Positions 1-9,600 of a stretch of 64,000 nucleotides of DNA are shown piece by piece (the stretch's first letter is position 1; every line of letters begins with the position of its first letter). Source of the stretch: Hormoscilla sp. GM7CHS1pb (GTDB lineage: Bacteria > Cyanobacteriota > Cyanobacteriia > Cyanobacteriales > Desertifilaceae); assembly GCA_014323675.1 (NCBI GenBank), contig JACONN010000002.1, forward strand, positions 744,001-808,000, written 5' to 3'. The notes under the pieces are model-generated. The model was given only the letters and a program-made list of their open reading frames with translations, was not told the DNA's origin and ran no database searches. Position numbers and translations under genes: made by a program.

Positions 1-123
1 AGACTATATTAGCTTATTCAATTTTCCTCGTTCCCTGGGGACCGCCTGGGAACGGCAACCATTGACTGCTATCATCCCAAAAATGTGCAACGCCCAAACT
101 ATAATAAAGAGAGGAAGCTCATT

Positions 124-616
124 ATGAAATTAGTCACCACAGGCATATTTTTTGCAGGACTGGCCCGCTGCTATTGGCGTGAGTATTACCCAAACCACCG
201 AAGGCGTCTGGAACATCAAAACTCCACCCATTCCGGCTATGGATATTACTATTAACACGGGGGAAAAACCTACTCCTCCAGTCCAGGAGGTAATACCCAT
301 CTCCGAAAAATTATCAGAAAAAGTCTCAGAAGAACCTGAGTTTTATCAATCCTTGCCCGATCGGGATGTAGTATTTGCTCTAGGAACCGACTATCTGGAT
401 GTTTCTGGTGAAGGCGCAACCCAGCTCAACTACAATATAATCGCCTTAGAAGGCCAGCAAATTGTAATTACCAGCTTGTCCGGTCAGGTAAAAACGGAGG
501 TATTTACACCCAGCGGCGGTTTGTTGAGAGAAAATGAACCTTTACCGATAACCGGGAAATATAAAATCAACGTTAGGGCTGCTAGTCCTTACACCCTCAG
601 AATAAAAGTCAATTGA
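124..616 (+). pseudogene. Small secreted protein of unknown function, one frameshift near its start
   Basis: An ATG at 124 is preceded by a good Shine-Dalgarno (gaggaag, 111-117) and opens a signal-peptide-like start (MKLVTTGIFFAGLA). That frame then leaves the main coding frame, which is open from 152 to 616. The run ccc at about 162-165 would give continuous AGLAAAIGVSITQ if it were cc, so one extra C separates the signal peptide from the mature protein. The mature part (about 145 residues) is beta-rich and ends in a stretch typical of extracellular beta-sandwich domains (GGLLRENEPLPITGKYKI). No family is recognised. Intact it would be about 163 residues. The lesion may be a sequencing error. 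Confidence 0.55.
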
Positions 617-666
617 CGATCGACCGCCTCAATTATCAGTACATCCCGACATAAGTAAATGAATTA

Positions 667-699
667 AGAAACCTGGTTTTTTGGAAAAACCGGGTTTCT
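667..699. repeat. Inverted repeat with agaaacc/gggtttct arms
   Basis: A short hairpin with arms of the type agaaacctgg / ccgggtttct. The same family recurs at 19196-19213, 19244-19258 and 23609-23641. This is a dispersed palindromic repeat that could also act as a transcript-end hairpin behind the upstream gene. Confidence 0.7.
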
Positions 700-758
700 G
701 TGCTACTGATGACCGGGCCCTGTCTCCGGGGACAGGGTTTGGGTTTAAGCTGTGTTCT

Positions 759-780
759 ATGGCTGCGCCACGCTGCGCGA
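759..780. repeat. Copy of 22-bp dispersed repeat (called R1 here)
   Basis: This matches, at 21 of 22 positions, the repeat found inside the reverse transcriptase at 27609-27630. It is the reverse complement of the copies at 26494-26515, 26516-26537 and 26618-26639. Its core is a palindrome-like gcgccacgctgcgcg. Confidence 0.8.
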
Positions 781-810
781 TCGGTGCTAAGCCAACCTAC
801 AGTATTAAGA

Positions 811-1277
811 TTATCCAGATGTGATATCACTCATTTCTTCGCACTGTTCCAGTCTGTGGGAGATCGCCACCAGACTATCTGCGGCGGTAGATGTACCCAC
901 ACCATAACAAGCGCGTCGCCGCCAGGCGATCGCGGGGAGATGTCCTTCCGGAGCATTAGCAGAGAAACTCAGTTCATCATAATTGAGCCAGTTTACCACT
1001 GGCGCCAGCCCACCCGATCGCAAAAATCCATATAATTGTTCTCCAGGCTGGATAATATTTGCCTCTGCACATTGAAGCCGAAGCGTCCACCGCTATACTC
1101 GGTCCAGAGTTGGTCGATCGTCTGTAAGTCGGCACAAGGAAAATTTTCGATATCTTCCAAGCGCAGCCAGCCTTCAGCTTCTCGATCGACTACAATAAGC
1201 ATTACTAGCCAGGTATATTCATCAGCTTCTTGCCATCTTCCTGCGGCCAGGAACTGGCCTAGCTGACTATAGTCCAT
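811..1277 (-). pseudogene. gun4: GUN4-domain protein, split by one frameshift
   Basis: GUN4 proteins bind protoporphyrin IX and Mg-protoporphyrin and stimulate Mg-chelatase in chlorophyll synthesis; chlD lies 28 kb away at 29504. The N-terminal reading frame (993-1277) carries family hallmarks: EADEYTWLVML, REAEGWLRLEDIENFPC, TIDQLWTEYSGGRFGFNVQ and DRVGW. After DRVGWRQW a stop interrupts, and the protein continues in another frame (VNWLNYDELSF, NAPEGHLPA) to the stop at 811. Changing cagtggtaa to cagtgggtaa on the coding strand, one missing G, joins the two parts. The lesion is either recent inactivation or a base-calling error. The protein is about 155 residues, roughly the GUN4 core without long extensions. 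Paralogues with other partners exist, so a regulatory rather than chelatase role is possible. Confidence 0.8.
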
Positions 1278-1292
1278 CCCTACCTCAGACTG

Positions 1293-1754
1293 CTAGCTAG
1301 TTTCTGCAGACCCAGGACTGAAGAATTCCAGTTTTGTTAAGATCTCTTTGAGCATGGACATAAGTTCTACTCTTTGAGAACTTGCGAGTTCCAGTTCCTG
1401 TTTCAGTTCCTGGCGTTCGATCTCCCCCTGCTGCAAAGCGGCTTCCAACTTATTCAACCGGTTTTCCAGCCTCAAGAGCGCCGACTGCAGAAACTCCTGC
1501 TGTGCTAAAGTCATACTAGACGATCGTATGCCGGGTGGTTCCGACTTCTGCCAGGGATCCGCTGGTTGGTTGTCACGGTTTTTCGCACCAGACTTCTTGG
1601 TATCAGTATTCTTTACCGCCGAAGTTTCCGTGTCAACGTTGATAATAATGGTGCCACTGGGCAACTGGTAACCGTTGAGGGATCCTGACTTCCACCAGCG
1701 CCAAGCTGTTCTGTATGAGACGCCCACTTCACGGGCATAATCTGCCAGTTTCAC
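1293..1754 (-). CDS. HTH (IS607-resolvase-like) plus coiled-coil protein
   Basis: A 153-residue protein. The first 38 residues (MKLADYAREVGVSYRTAWRW...YQLPSGTIII) look like the MerR-type helix-turn-helix that begins IS607-family serine recombinases. No catalytic recombinase domain follows. Instead there is a polar linker and, from about residue 85 to 145, a Leu/Glu/Gln-rich heptad-like stretch predicted by eye to form a coiled coil. This suggests a DNA-binding protein that oligomerises through its C-terminus, perhaps derived from a transposon resolvase. The start at 1754 is fixed by the conserved MKLADYA opening. It lies in the same orientation as gun4, 15 bp upstream of it, so the two may be co-transcribed. 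Function is unknown. Confidence 0.7.
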   Translation of the reverse strand: MKLADYAREVGVSYRTAWRWWKSGSLNGYQLPSGTIIINVDTETSAVKNTDTKKSGAKNRDNQPADPWQKSEPPGIRSSSMTLAQQEFLQSALLRLENRLNKLEAALQQGEIERQELKQELELASSQRVELMSMLKEILTKLEFFSPGSAETS

Positions 1755-1937
1755 TATTCCGTTTTATTTTTACGACTGGCTACATATTAGCCCGTTTGAC
1801 TATATGAAAGCCAAGTTTGGCAAAGATTGTCCAGTTGCGTAGGACGGGCGTCCCGCCTGTCCGGGGCGTTGTCAGCACCATCTCTTAAGCTAGTGATTCT
1901 GGAAAAGAGCAATAATAATTACGGGGCATAGGGATAA

Positions 1938-4306
1938 ATGGCTAATTCCAGTTTACAACTCCCAGAGATAGAGGATGAGCAAAGGGCAGAGGATATTCTC
2001 GTTCACCTGGCCTATTTGCAATACCAGCAACAAGGGGCGATCGCCTCTCGGGAAGACTTAGCCCCGGACATACAAGCAGCTGCTTGTCAGCTAGTCTCGC
2101 GCCTCAAACAACTGGATGCCATTGCCTCCTGCTGCCAACAGAGTCCCATTGGCAAACTGCTACCAGGTGCTCTGTACGTCCATGTTACAGCAATAGAAGC
2201 CCTCGACCCCCTGCTGCGGCTCTACGAAAGATGCGCCCGGGACATTGCCGGGGACGTTTCGGAGGCCACGATCGTTAAATTCCACCTGGACAAACAGAAA
2301 ATCTCCTATCTATTCTACCCGGACTTCGACAGGGACGCCCATCCTCTACTCGAAGCTAGTATCCAGGTTGACTTTTGTCAAGCCCAAAGCAACTACCGAG
2401 ATTATAGCACTAGGAATAATCCTCCCATTCTCCACCGCAAAGATGCTTTTGTCACCCCGGACTATCCCTATTATGAAGAATTTGCCCAACTGACCCGAGA
2501 GGAAGAAGAGTTAGGACTACAGGACTTGGGTCGGGGTTTTTCCATCGGGACGCTGCAAAGTTGGCTAGACTGCTTAGAAGCCCATGGCGTGAAAATCGAA
2601 AATCACCGTGTTATCCAAGGACCAGATTTTGTCAGGGCATCAGTAGCGCCAAAAATCGAACGCCACAAAGCTGCCATGGTCCGCAAGGATCTTTCTCGTC
2701 CTGTCCGTTTAGCTTTAGAAGCGGAACTCTTCACCCCAGATACGACTTTCTTTGACTACGGTTGTGGATATGAGGGGGATATCCAACGCATAGCCGAAAA
2801 AGGCTATGTCAGTTCCGGTTGGGATCCCTATTACTGCCCCGATCGCCCTTTAGTGAGTGCGGATATTGTCAACTTAGGTTATGCGATCAATGTAATCGAA
2901 TGTCAGGAGGAACGTCGGGAAGCATTAATTAAAGCCTGGGAACTCACCCAGAAAGTTTTACTGGTATCGGCGCAAGTTTTGATTAATGACCGGAATGCCG
3001 GACAAGTCGCCTATGGTGATGGCATCATTACCAAGCGCAATACCTTTCAGAAATATTTTGAACAAGAAGAACTGAAAACTTATATTGACCAGATCCTGGG
3101 TGTAGATGCAGTTCCCGTGGCCCTGGGAATTTATTTTGTCTTCTCCGACGCAGCACAAGCTGAGAGTTTCCGCGCCTCTCGCTTTTATTCCCGGGCCAGA
3201 ACCCCCAGAGTTCGCTTACCCGATAAGAAGTTTGCAGATTATCAAACCATGCTGATTCCTTTGATGGAGTTCTTTACTAAGCGGGGACGTCTTCCTGTCA
3301 GAGGAGAACTTGCTTCTGAGTCGGAAATATTAGCAGAGTTTAGAACTTTTCGTCGCGCTTTTAAGGTGATTTTACAGGTTACTGACCCCGAAGATTGGGA
3401 TGCGATCGCGGACAAGCGACGTCAGGACTTGCTAGTCTACATTGCCCTCACGCACTTTACCGGTCGCCCCCAGGGGCGAAACCTGGCACCTCTAGTAAAA
3501 TTCGACATCAAAGCATTACTGAGCAGCTACAAATCTGCTTGTTTGCTTGCGGATCGAATGCTCTTCAGCATTGGCGACCTCAATTTTATCACTAAATGTT
3601 GTGAACATTCCCCTGTGGGCAAGCAGGGCCCCCATGCTTTCTGCGTGCATGTCAATTATCTGCAGCAACTCGACCCCCGACTGCGACTCTACGAAGGCTG
3701 TGCCAACCGCACCATTGGGCGCTTAGATGGGGCGACTGTCATCAAGTTTCATACTAACACGCCGAAAATCTCTTATCTATTCTATCCCGACTTCGATACC
3801 GACCCTCATCCCATTTTACAGACCTGCATGCAGATCGACCTGCGGGATTTAAGCGTCAATTATCAAGACTACAAGCATGTCCATAACCCTCCCATTCTAC
3901 ATCAAAAAGACCAGTTAGTAGGACCAGATTACCCCAATTATGAAAAATTCGCCCGACTCAGCCAACTGGAAGCAGACTGGGGACTTTGGTTATATTATCC
4001 CTTTGAAAAGCAAGGATTAATAGAGGGATAAAATGTTATATCACTACATATTTATCACTACCGGGACTTTTAGATGATTTATCTGCGATCGGCACCCGTC
4101 AGGGATGGCAGCAATGTTTGGAAGCACATTGTGCTACGATCGATAATTATCGTCTATATTGGCGCAAAGATGCCGATGGGTGCATCCCAGTTTTGCAATC
4201 GGTAAAAATACTCAGGATACAAGCGGTCACGTTCGGTGGCAGTATGATTAGTCGTCATCAAGTAATGTCTTGTTTGACTCACCTGGAGAATACTCCATTA
4301 AGATAA
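1938..4306 (+). pseudogene. DNA-phosphorothioation-associated methyltransferase family protein, C-terminus broken by a small insertion
   Basis: The uninterrupted frame runs from 1938 to 4031 (697 aa). The centre (about residues 235-420) is a Rossmann methyltransferase: it opens with ERHKAAMVRKDLSRPVRLAL, has SAM-binding motif DYGCGYEGD, then ADIVNLGYAINVIE. This is the pattern of the family annotated as DNA phosphorothioation-associated putative methyltransferase. It is flanked by two copies of an accessory domain, roughly residues 65-225 and 545-697, recognisable by SPIGKLLP / SPVGKQGP, LDPLLRLYE / LDPRLRLYE and NPPILHRKD / NPPILHQKD. The second copy stops early. Its expected continuation (LLDDLSAIGTRQGWQQCLEAH) lies in another frame at 4070-4306. 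Removing 83 bp between two gggacttt repeats restores a 761-residue frame. No dndA-E genes are visible nearby, so its substrate context is unknown. Confidence 0.8.
3988..4062. mobile_element. 75-bp insertion flanked by 8-bp direct repeats
   Basis: The octamer gggacttt occurs at 3980-3987 and again at 4063-4070, bracketing 75 bp that interrupt the upstream methyltransferase gene. Deleting one octamer plus the 75 bp rejoins the frame exactly at ...DWGL-LDDLSAIGTR. The insert begins ggt and ends acc and contains an internal inverted repeat (ttatccct / agggataa). This is compatible with a tiny non-autonomous element that made an 8-bp target duplication. The ends are too short to assign an IS family. 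Confidence 0.55.
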
Positions 4307-4322
4307 GCACGCTCCGGGCCCC

Positions 4323-5526
4323 CTACGCTGCGAGATGCCGTAGAACCTGTGGGACATTGGCGGCTTTCCACTGCGCTCCTGAAATCTTTATCCGTGCTGC
4401 CTTCTGTGTATCGTTGATTCTACATCTCCCGAACCAATCGAAATGCCAACAGCAAGATAATAGCCATAGTTGACAATGCGGTGGCGATGCTTGGTCACAT
4501 AGGCCCTAAAATTCTCCACCCGTGGATGATCCCAATCATCAAATTCTTTGAGGGCCTCTTCTACCTTACCAGACCATAAGAGGGCTTTTATTCGTGCTAG
4601 TCTAGAGCTGGACCCGCCGACTTTTTCCAGGTTTTCCATCAAGTGATACCAATCGAGGATTTCTTGACGAAAGATGGTCGTACCAATCTCGGCAAATAGA
4701 TTCCAGATACCATCATGACCATCTCCGAGACACACCAGCGGATTGGCCAAAGGCTGCTGATTGACCCATTTGACCAGTCCAGCATTGTCCCGAAAGAAAG
4801 CAGCTACCCCCAGGTCATGCAGATTGACCCCCTTGTAATCGCGCCACTCACAGGGAAACCCTGGCGGGGTCCGCAAGCGCACTTTCCCCCCGTCAATGCT
4901 CATTTCTTCAATGACTTCGGAAGCAGAAGCTGTCGGCAACTTACAGGAAGGACTGGGCGGACTGGGCTCTTTTCCTTGAGTCGGGCTTATTTCTTCTTGG
5001 GCTTCGGAGGCAAGAGGCAACTCTTTGGAAGGACCGGGATCGTTCCCTTTTGGAGGGCTCATTTTTTCTTGGGCTTCGGAGGCAAGAGGCAATTCTTTGG
5101 AATGGCGCTGCACCAGTCGTTGCTGGGTTCCCCGGGAGACGGGAATCCCCGTGAGCACCTTAATATCTTCCTCGGCGTGTTCATAGGAAGAGTTCGCACT
5201 CAGTAACAAGCAACATTTCTCCAGATAGGGGCTCCACTGGCTAGAGGGTAAAACATCAAAAAATGCCGCTTGTTTGGAGGTAATTGCAATCTTGCCCAAA
5301 ATGCTGTTTAAGATTCGGACTCGCCCGGCAGTGGTGCCACTGCTGTTTTGGATAAAAAAAGGGCAATTTCTGGACTGACGTATTGGAGTAACTGCTCACG
5401 GACAGTAGCTTCAAGTCCTTCAAGCGTTTTCAATTGTTCTGGAACAGTCGCTTGAGCCTCCTCATACAACAAGGCAGCGATGCCCAAAGCATATGATTGA
5501 ATTTGAGCCAACTTCTCAGGATTCAT
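4323..5526 (-). mobile_element. ISKra4-family transposase gene, two frameshifts
   Basis: Frame one (5308-5526) starts MNPEKLAQIQSYALGIAAL, the usual opening of cyanobacterial ISKra4 transposases. The second (4388-5299) carries the body: WSPYLEKCCLLLSAN, YEHAEEDIKVLTGIPVS, SIDGGKVRLR, LGDGHDGIWN, FRQEILDWYHLMENL and GSGDVESTI. The end (KISGAQWKAANVPQVLRH) is in a third frame down to a stop at 4323-4325. Both joins can be explained by one missing base in a short run (ggg near 5317, aag near 4409), giving a protein of about 400 aa. A 24-residue segment containing SKELPLASEAQE is duplicated in tandem (about 4965-5105). Terminal inverted repeats were not identified. As it stands it is inactive unless the shifts are read errors. 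Confidence 0.8.
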
Positions 5527-6011
5527 AATTTCAGGGGTAACGTTTGCCTACTCTGTAAGCCTAACACGATCTCGAAACTTCATCAACTCAGCATTTATAC
5601 TTATTGCCAAACTGGGATGCACCCGATGCCGATCATTATCGCCTCAGAGTTCTCAAAGCTGCTGTCAATAACCGCCGGAAAAAAAGAAGAAAGGCACGGA
5701 TGATATAATCCGATGATATAATCCGATCTCGAACCTATTTTTATTAATTTTTCCTCGTGCCCTACGATCGCCGCTTGCTCCAAGGCCATTTTTATCTCCG
5801 ATTTTTCCAGAACGGTGAACTCTTTGATGGTTTGCCGGAGTTTTTCATTCCTATAATTTTGAGTGGCGATCGCCCAAGCTTCTATGGCTTTTTTGACTCT
5901 GACCCCATATCATCCGCTTTTCCCCACTCTACCCAACAATTGGAATCATTATACTCCATTTTTTCGCTTTCTGGAGCCTGAAGCAAAAATTATCGCCGAC
6001 TATCTAATTTT
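5527..6011. other. 485-bp stretch without a supported gene
   Basis: The region holds a 14-bp tandem duplication (gatgataatcc type, about 5700-5727) and an open frame at 5757-5981. That frame (VPYDRRLLQGHFYLRFF...) looks protein-like for about 45 codons but matches no family I recognise and has no ribosome binding site. It may be a gene remnant. Confidence 0.4.
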
Positions 6012-6890
6012 TTAATTAAAACTTAATCTTTCTGAGGAATCACAGAGCGATGTGCGATGCGTAGTGCGAATAGCGCACGCAGAGCACATCGAAACTTCGG
6101 GAATTTCAGCCAGAGAAAGCAAGTGGTGGCGTGAGGCTGACAGAGGGCCCTTAGTGCGCTGACAGCGAACCGCAAACTGACAGGATTTGCAAAGAGGCGA
6201 TGTTTCTGGGACTTGAGGAAAAGGAATCCCGGCTTGGTAATCTTGCAACCAATCAGTCACCTGACGCAACAGTTTGCTCAAAATAGCTTTAGTGCGCTGA
6301 TGTTGAGCTTCACTATAAGCGAATTTGAGACTTTGAGGTTCAGGTTTGTCAGTCTGGGAAGCTTGAGACTGGACAAACCAGTAAGTCATGGATATTTGCT
6401 CTGGCAAATATTCGCTAGTTTCAGCCAGCACAAAGGGATACAGACGAGTTTGCCAGTTTTTTCCTAACCGCGCGGGGTTTTGAGGACGGGGATAGGTTTT
6501 CCAATCCAAAACCTGGGCGTCCAGGTCATCTAAAATTAATAGGTCATAAACAACAGTCAACAAATAGCCGCTGATATTGAGAGTGCGGCAATGTTCGCTC
6601 TCCCGGAAGGTCTGGCTAGTAGAAAGGGTGGTGGGAAAAATCTCTGGTACCGCAGTCCTTAACGATTCCAAGCAACGTCCTAACTCGGCCTCTTTGGAAA
6701 TCAGGGATTCTACTGGCAAACCCAGTTCTCGCTGCTGCATTAACAGGTGAAAGCGCTTTCCCCAAGCCATTGAAGCCTGTTGTTCTGGGGTTGCCGGTGC
6801 CGCCAGCTGCTCTAAATAACTGTATTGAAATTTGCGGGGGCAGGTTTCTAAAAGATTTAACTGCCCTTGAGATAAGCGGAACATTGTCAT
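6012..6890 (-). CDS. PD-(D/E)XK (RecB/Cas4-like) nuclease-family protein
   Basis: A 292-residue protein with the layout of RecB-like PD-(D/E)XK nucleases. The N-terminus has RLSQGQLNLLETCPRKFQY with Cys17, followed by WGKRFHLLMQQ (motif I His). The catalytic core is VVYDLLILDD then VLDWKTY (the D-x-K of the motif) near residues 112-134. A C-terminal cysteine group, PLCKSCQFAVRC, together with Cys17 suggests a 4Fe-4S cluster as in Cas4 and AddB. No cas genes or repeat-spacer array are nearby, so it is probably a stand-alone cyanobacterial homologue in DNA repair or end processing. The last 35 residues are low-similarity and overlap repeat-like sequence (gcgtagtgcgaatagcgcac, 6058-6077), so the natural C-terminus may have been replaced. 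The gene is ten bases downstream of the fibrillin gene, likely in one operon. Confidence 0.75.
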   Translation of the reverse strand: MTMFRLSQGQLNLLETCPRKFQYSYLEQLAAPATPEQQASMAWGKRFHLLMQQRELGLPVESLISKEAELGRCLESLRTAVPEIFPTTLSTSQTFRESEHCRTLNISGYLLTVVYDLLILDDLDAQVLDWKTYPRPQNPARLGKNWQTRLYPFVLAETSEYLPEQISMTYWFVQSQASQTDKPEPQSLKFAYSEAQHQRTKAILSKLLRQVTDWLQDYQAGIPFPQVPETSPLCKSCQFAVRCQRTKGPLSASRHHLLSLAEIPEVSMCSACAIRTTHRTSLCDSSERLSFN

Positions 6891-6900
6891 TTGCTCATGG

Positions 6901-7503
6901 CTAATTGCTAATGGGTTGGGGAACTTTAGTTAAAACGAACACATTGCCCTGATTTCCTCGCCCAATGCGTAAATTATTGTCTAAGTAGGTTATGTCTAGC
7001 CAGCCTTGTTGTTCGCGATTCTCGATGCTAAAATCCAAGGGCGGAAATTTTTGGCCGTTCTCGATTTTGGCGATCAAACTTTCCGGAGAATCATAGCCCA
7101 CCAAGCGCTGCAATCCCAAGATTGACCTTTCAAATTTTACCTCCACCCGGCGATCGCCCACCGGTGAGAAGCGAGCGCCAACACTGACGATGCCTTCAAG
7201 ATAGGGCAAGCCCTGAACCTCGGCAATGTTGTAGAGTTTAGCCTCTTGGCATCGGATACATTGATATATTTGACCAAGTTTGAACAATGGCAGCCGACCA
7301 ATGCTCAAAATCTCGGCACTGCTAGTGTATAGCAGACGCCAATTGCCTTCCAGCAGATCGCCAGCAGCAGTCGTTTGAGGGGTAGGGTTGCGATCTTCTA
7401 GCTGGGCAATAGCTGCCAGAATGGCCAGCTTATCCGTTTCTGTTGCCAGTAAGCCGCGATTCTTACCGGCGATCGCCTCTAGCAAGGTAGCTTTCCCGAT
7501 CAT
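6901..7503 (-). CDS. PAP/fibrillin (plastid-lipid-associated) protein
   Basis: About 200 residues. It has the lipocalin-like PAP/fibrillin pattern: MIGKATLLEAIAGKNRG start, LEGNWRLLYTSSAEIL near residue 50, GLPYLEGIVSVGARFSPV, and the C-terminal WLDITYLDNNLRIGRGNQGNVFVL with the family's conserved D-x-x-L-R-I-x-R-G. Members bind lipids or isoprenoids at thylakoids and affect photoprotection. I chose the ATG at 7503 rather than the longer frame to 7575 because the family conservation begins there and the upstream residues are not protein-like. It is followed 10 bp later by the nuclease gene on the same strand. Confidence 0.9.
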   Translation of the reverse strand: MIGKATLLEAIAGKNRGLLATETDKLAILAAIAQLEDRNPTPQTTAAGDLLEGNWRLLYTSSAEILSIGRLPLFKLGQIYQCIRCQEAKLYNIAEVQGLPYLEGIVSVGARFSPVGDRRVEVKFERSILGLQRLVGYDSPESLIAKIENGQKFPPLDFSIENREQQGWLDITYLDNNLRIGRGNQGNVFVLTKVPQPISN

Positions 7504-7756
7504 GATGCTGACCTCCAAAATAAAAAGAGAAATATCTGTTCTCAGGTTGTTGATTTGTGGGGTTAGACTCCTCACAAAGGCCCAACAATATCATACCACC
7601 GCCAGTATCGACGGTTACATACTGACTTACCACCTAGAAAAATAAGGAGAAACCATCGGATTTCGGCATACGTCCTCTAAGTAGAAGGTATTTTATAGTG
7701 ATAGACTAAATATTGATTTGGTGGTAAAGTTTCACAGACTTGCAGGAGCTTTCGAT

Positions 7757-7981
7757 ATGAACAACCCATCTCTGCGGGAAGTACCCCGTTGGAAACCAGC
7801 TGAGGTCATAGCCGTGAACCGAGACTCTTCCCTGATCCACTGGTTGGAAGCCACGGGGCGGATGTCGGCACCAGAACGCAATGATGATACAGAATTCATC
7901 CCGGAAGACGAAGTGGGAGAAATGATGGATAGTAACTTCGACAGGTACGAGGAGTCCGAAGAAACCGGAGATGAAGATTAA
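7757..7981 (+). CDS. DUF3134 family protein
   Basis: A 74-residue acidic protein beginning MNNPSLREVPRWKPAEVIAV and containing SSLIHWLEATGRM, the signature of the cyanobacterial DUF3134 family. The ATG at 7757 follows an aggag Shine-Dalgarno at 7745-7749. The longer frame from 7718 is not conserved. The C-terminal third is rich in Asp and Glu (EESEETGDED). The family has no known function. The gene stands alone, and the adjacent 7980-8040 stretch contains an inverted repeat around gcgcgctactcgcactgcgc. Confidence 0.85.
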   Translation: MNNPSLREVPRWKPAEVIAVNRDSSLIHWLEATGRMSAPERNDDTEFIPEDEVGEMMDSNFDRYEESEETGDED

Positions 7982-8247
7982 GTAAGCTGTCGTTCGATGT
8001 ACTCTGCGCGCGCTACTCGCACTGCGCAGAGTACATCGATCGTTCATTGCATATTTGGCTATCGCCTAAAATAGTGGCAGCCCTTGACCCATAAGCGTTT
8101 CAGCCAGAATGGTCATGGTCAATATGTAATTTAATACATTACAGCTTACCCTCGTCAGGGGACGGTGGGAATCTGTCACCCACCGGAATCAAAATTACTC
8201 GATCTACAGTCAAATAGAAAATATAGTGGAGTGATGGGAGAATTGTC

Positions 8248-9345
8248 GTGGAAGCTAAATTATCTGTTGATTGGCCTTTGAATTATACAGGTACTCGTCT
8301 GTTTGTGATGTTAGGGACGGGGCTAGGTTTTGCAGCCATAGTTATGGATGGGATGGCAGGACGCCTGGGAACCGAAGGGTTCTCATCCCTGACGGTACCA
8401 TTTTGGTTGTGCGCCTCGGTAACGACGCTCCTTGGCTACTGGGTAGTGCCTTGGCTGCGGAGACTGAAAGCTGGTCAAGTGATCCGCTCTAATGGTCCCC
8501 AAGCCCATTTGAAAAAAGCAGGTACTCCGACAATGGGTGGGGTGTTTTTTATTCCGGCAGCAGTAATCTGCGCTACATTGTTGTCAGGATTTAACTCTAA
8601 TGTGCTTGTCCTATCAAGCGTGACTCTATGCTATGGGGCCATCGGCTGTTATGATGATTGGAAAATCATCAACCGTAGTGCCATTAAAGGTTTGTCGCCT
8701 CGCAAGAAACTGGCATGGCAGACGGGTTTTGCGGCTCTATTTTGTCTCTGGCTCGCTTGGAGTCAACCAGTAAGTATCACCACCATTATATTGCCTTTTG
8801 GTCTAGCTATTCCCCTAGGAATGCTATTCTGGCTGCTTGCTAGCTTGGCGATGGTGGCAGAAAGTAATGCTGTTAACCTGACTGATGGTGTAGATGGATT
8901 GGCCGGGGGAACAAGTGCGATCGCCTTTTTAGGATTAGGGGCATTAATTGGGAATAGTTCCCCAGAATTAATGATATTCTGTGCCTGTATGAGCGGCAGT
9001 TGTTTGGGATTTTTGGCCTTCAATCGCAACCCGGCCCGGGTGTTCATGGGTGATACAGGTTCTCTCGCATTGGGAGGTTCCTTAGCAGCCGTTGCCTTAC
9101 TCAGTAGTAACATTTGGGGTTTATTTATTCTCAGCGGGATATTCTTAGTAGAAACACTTTCCGTGATGGCACAGGTAAGCTACTTCAAGGCTACCAAAGG
9201 ACCGGACGGCGTGGGCAAGCGACTGTTTAAGATGACACCGCTACATCACCATTTAGAACTATCTGGGTGGTTAGAAACTCAAGTAGTCGGCCTGTTTTAT
9301 CTGATTAACGGGTTGTTGGCATTACTCTGTTTCAGCTTTCATTAA
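8248..9345 (+). CDS. mraY: Phospho-N-acetylmuramoyl-pentapeptide transferase
   Basis: MraY transfers phospho-MurNAc-pentapeptide from UDP to undecaprenyl phosphate, making lipid I of peptidoglycan synthesis in the cytoplasmic membrane. The 365-residue protein has about ten membrane segments. Family motifs include HLKKAGTPTMGG (near residue 90), DDWKIINR, ESNAVNLTDGVDGLAGG (near 208-224), FMGDTGSLALGG (near 268) and the C-terminal TPLHHHLELSGW. The start is GTG at 8248, giving VEAKLSVDWPLN like other cyanobacterial MraY proteins; a nearby ATG at 8234 is in another frame. It is isolated from a mur cluster, as is common in cyanobacteria. The gene is intact. Confidence 0.97.
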   Translation: MEAKLSVDWPLNYTGTRLFVMLGTGLGFAAIVMDGMAGRLGTEGFSSLTVPFWLCASVTTLLGYWVVPWLRRLKAGQVIRSNGPQAHLKKAGTPTMGGVFFIPAAVICATLLSGFNSNVLVLSSVTLCYGAIGCYDDWKIINRSAIKGLSPRKKLAWQTGFAALFCLWLAWSQPVSITTIILPFGLAIPLGMLFWLLASLAMVAESNAVNLTDGVDGLAGGTSAIAFLGLGALIGNSSPELMIFCACMSGSCLGFLAFNRNPARVFMGDTGSLALGGSLAAVALLSSNIWGLFILSGIFLVETLSVMAQVSYFKATKGPDGVGKRLFKMTPLHHHLELSGWLETQVVGLFYLINGLLALLCFSFH

Positions 9346-9600
9346 AACAACCACACTTGTCGGGTGGGCAATGCTCACCCGAAATTTTTTTATGGTGATG
9401 CCAATTCGTCAAACAAACTCATTAATTGCTGGCGCAGCATTTCTATAGTTTCTGGCATAATTATTAGCTTCAAGTGCATCTCGTTCCAGTTGAGTTCGTA
9501 GCCGTAGGCATGGCGGAAGAAATGCCGGAAATTCAGGTAATCTCTCAACCTGAGCTTGAGCTGTTCGTCGATGACAGCTGGTCTGATACCTTCACGAATC

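Noticed and set aside
6012..6890. Cas4 of a CRISPR system
   Set aside because: The PD-(D/E)XK and cysteine pattern fits, but no other cas genes or arrays occur in the window.
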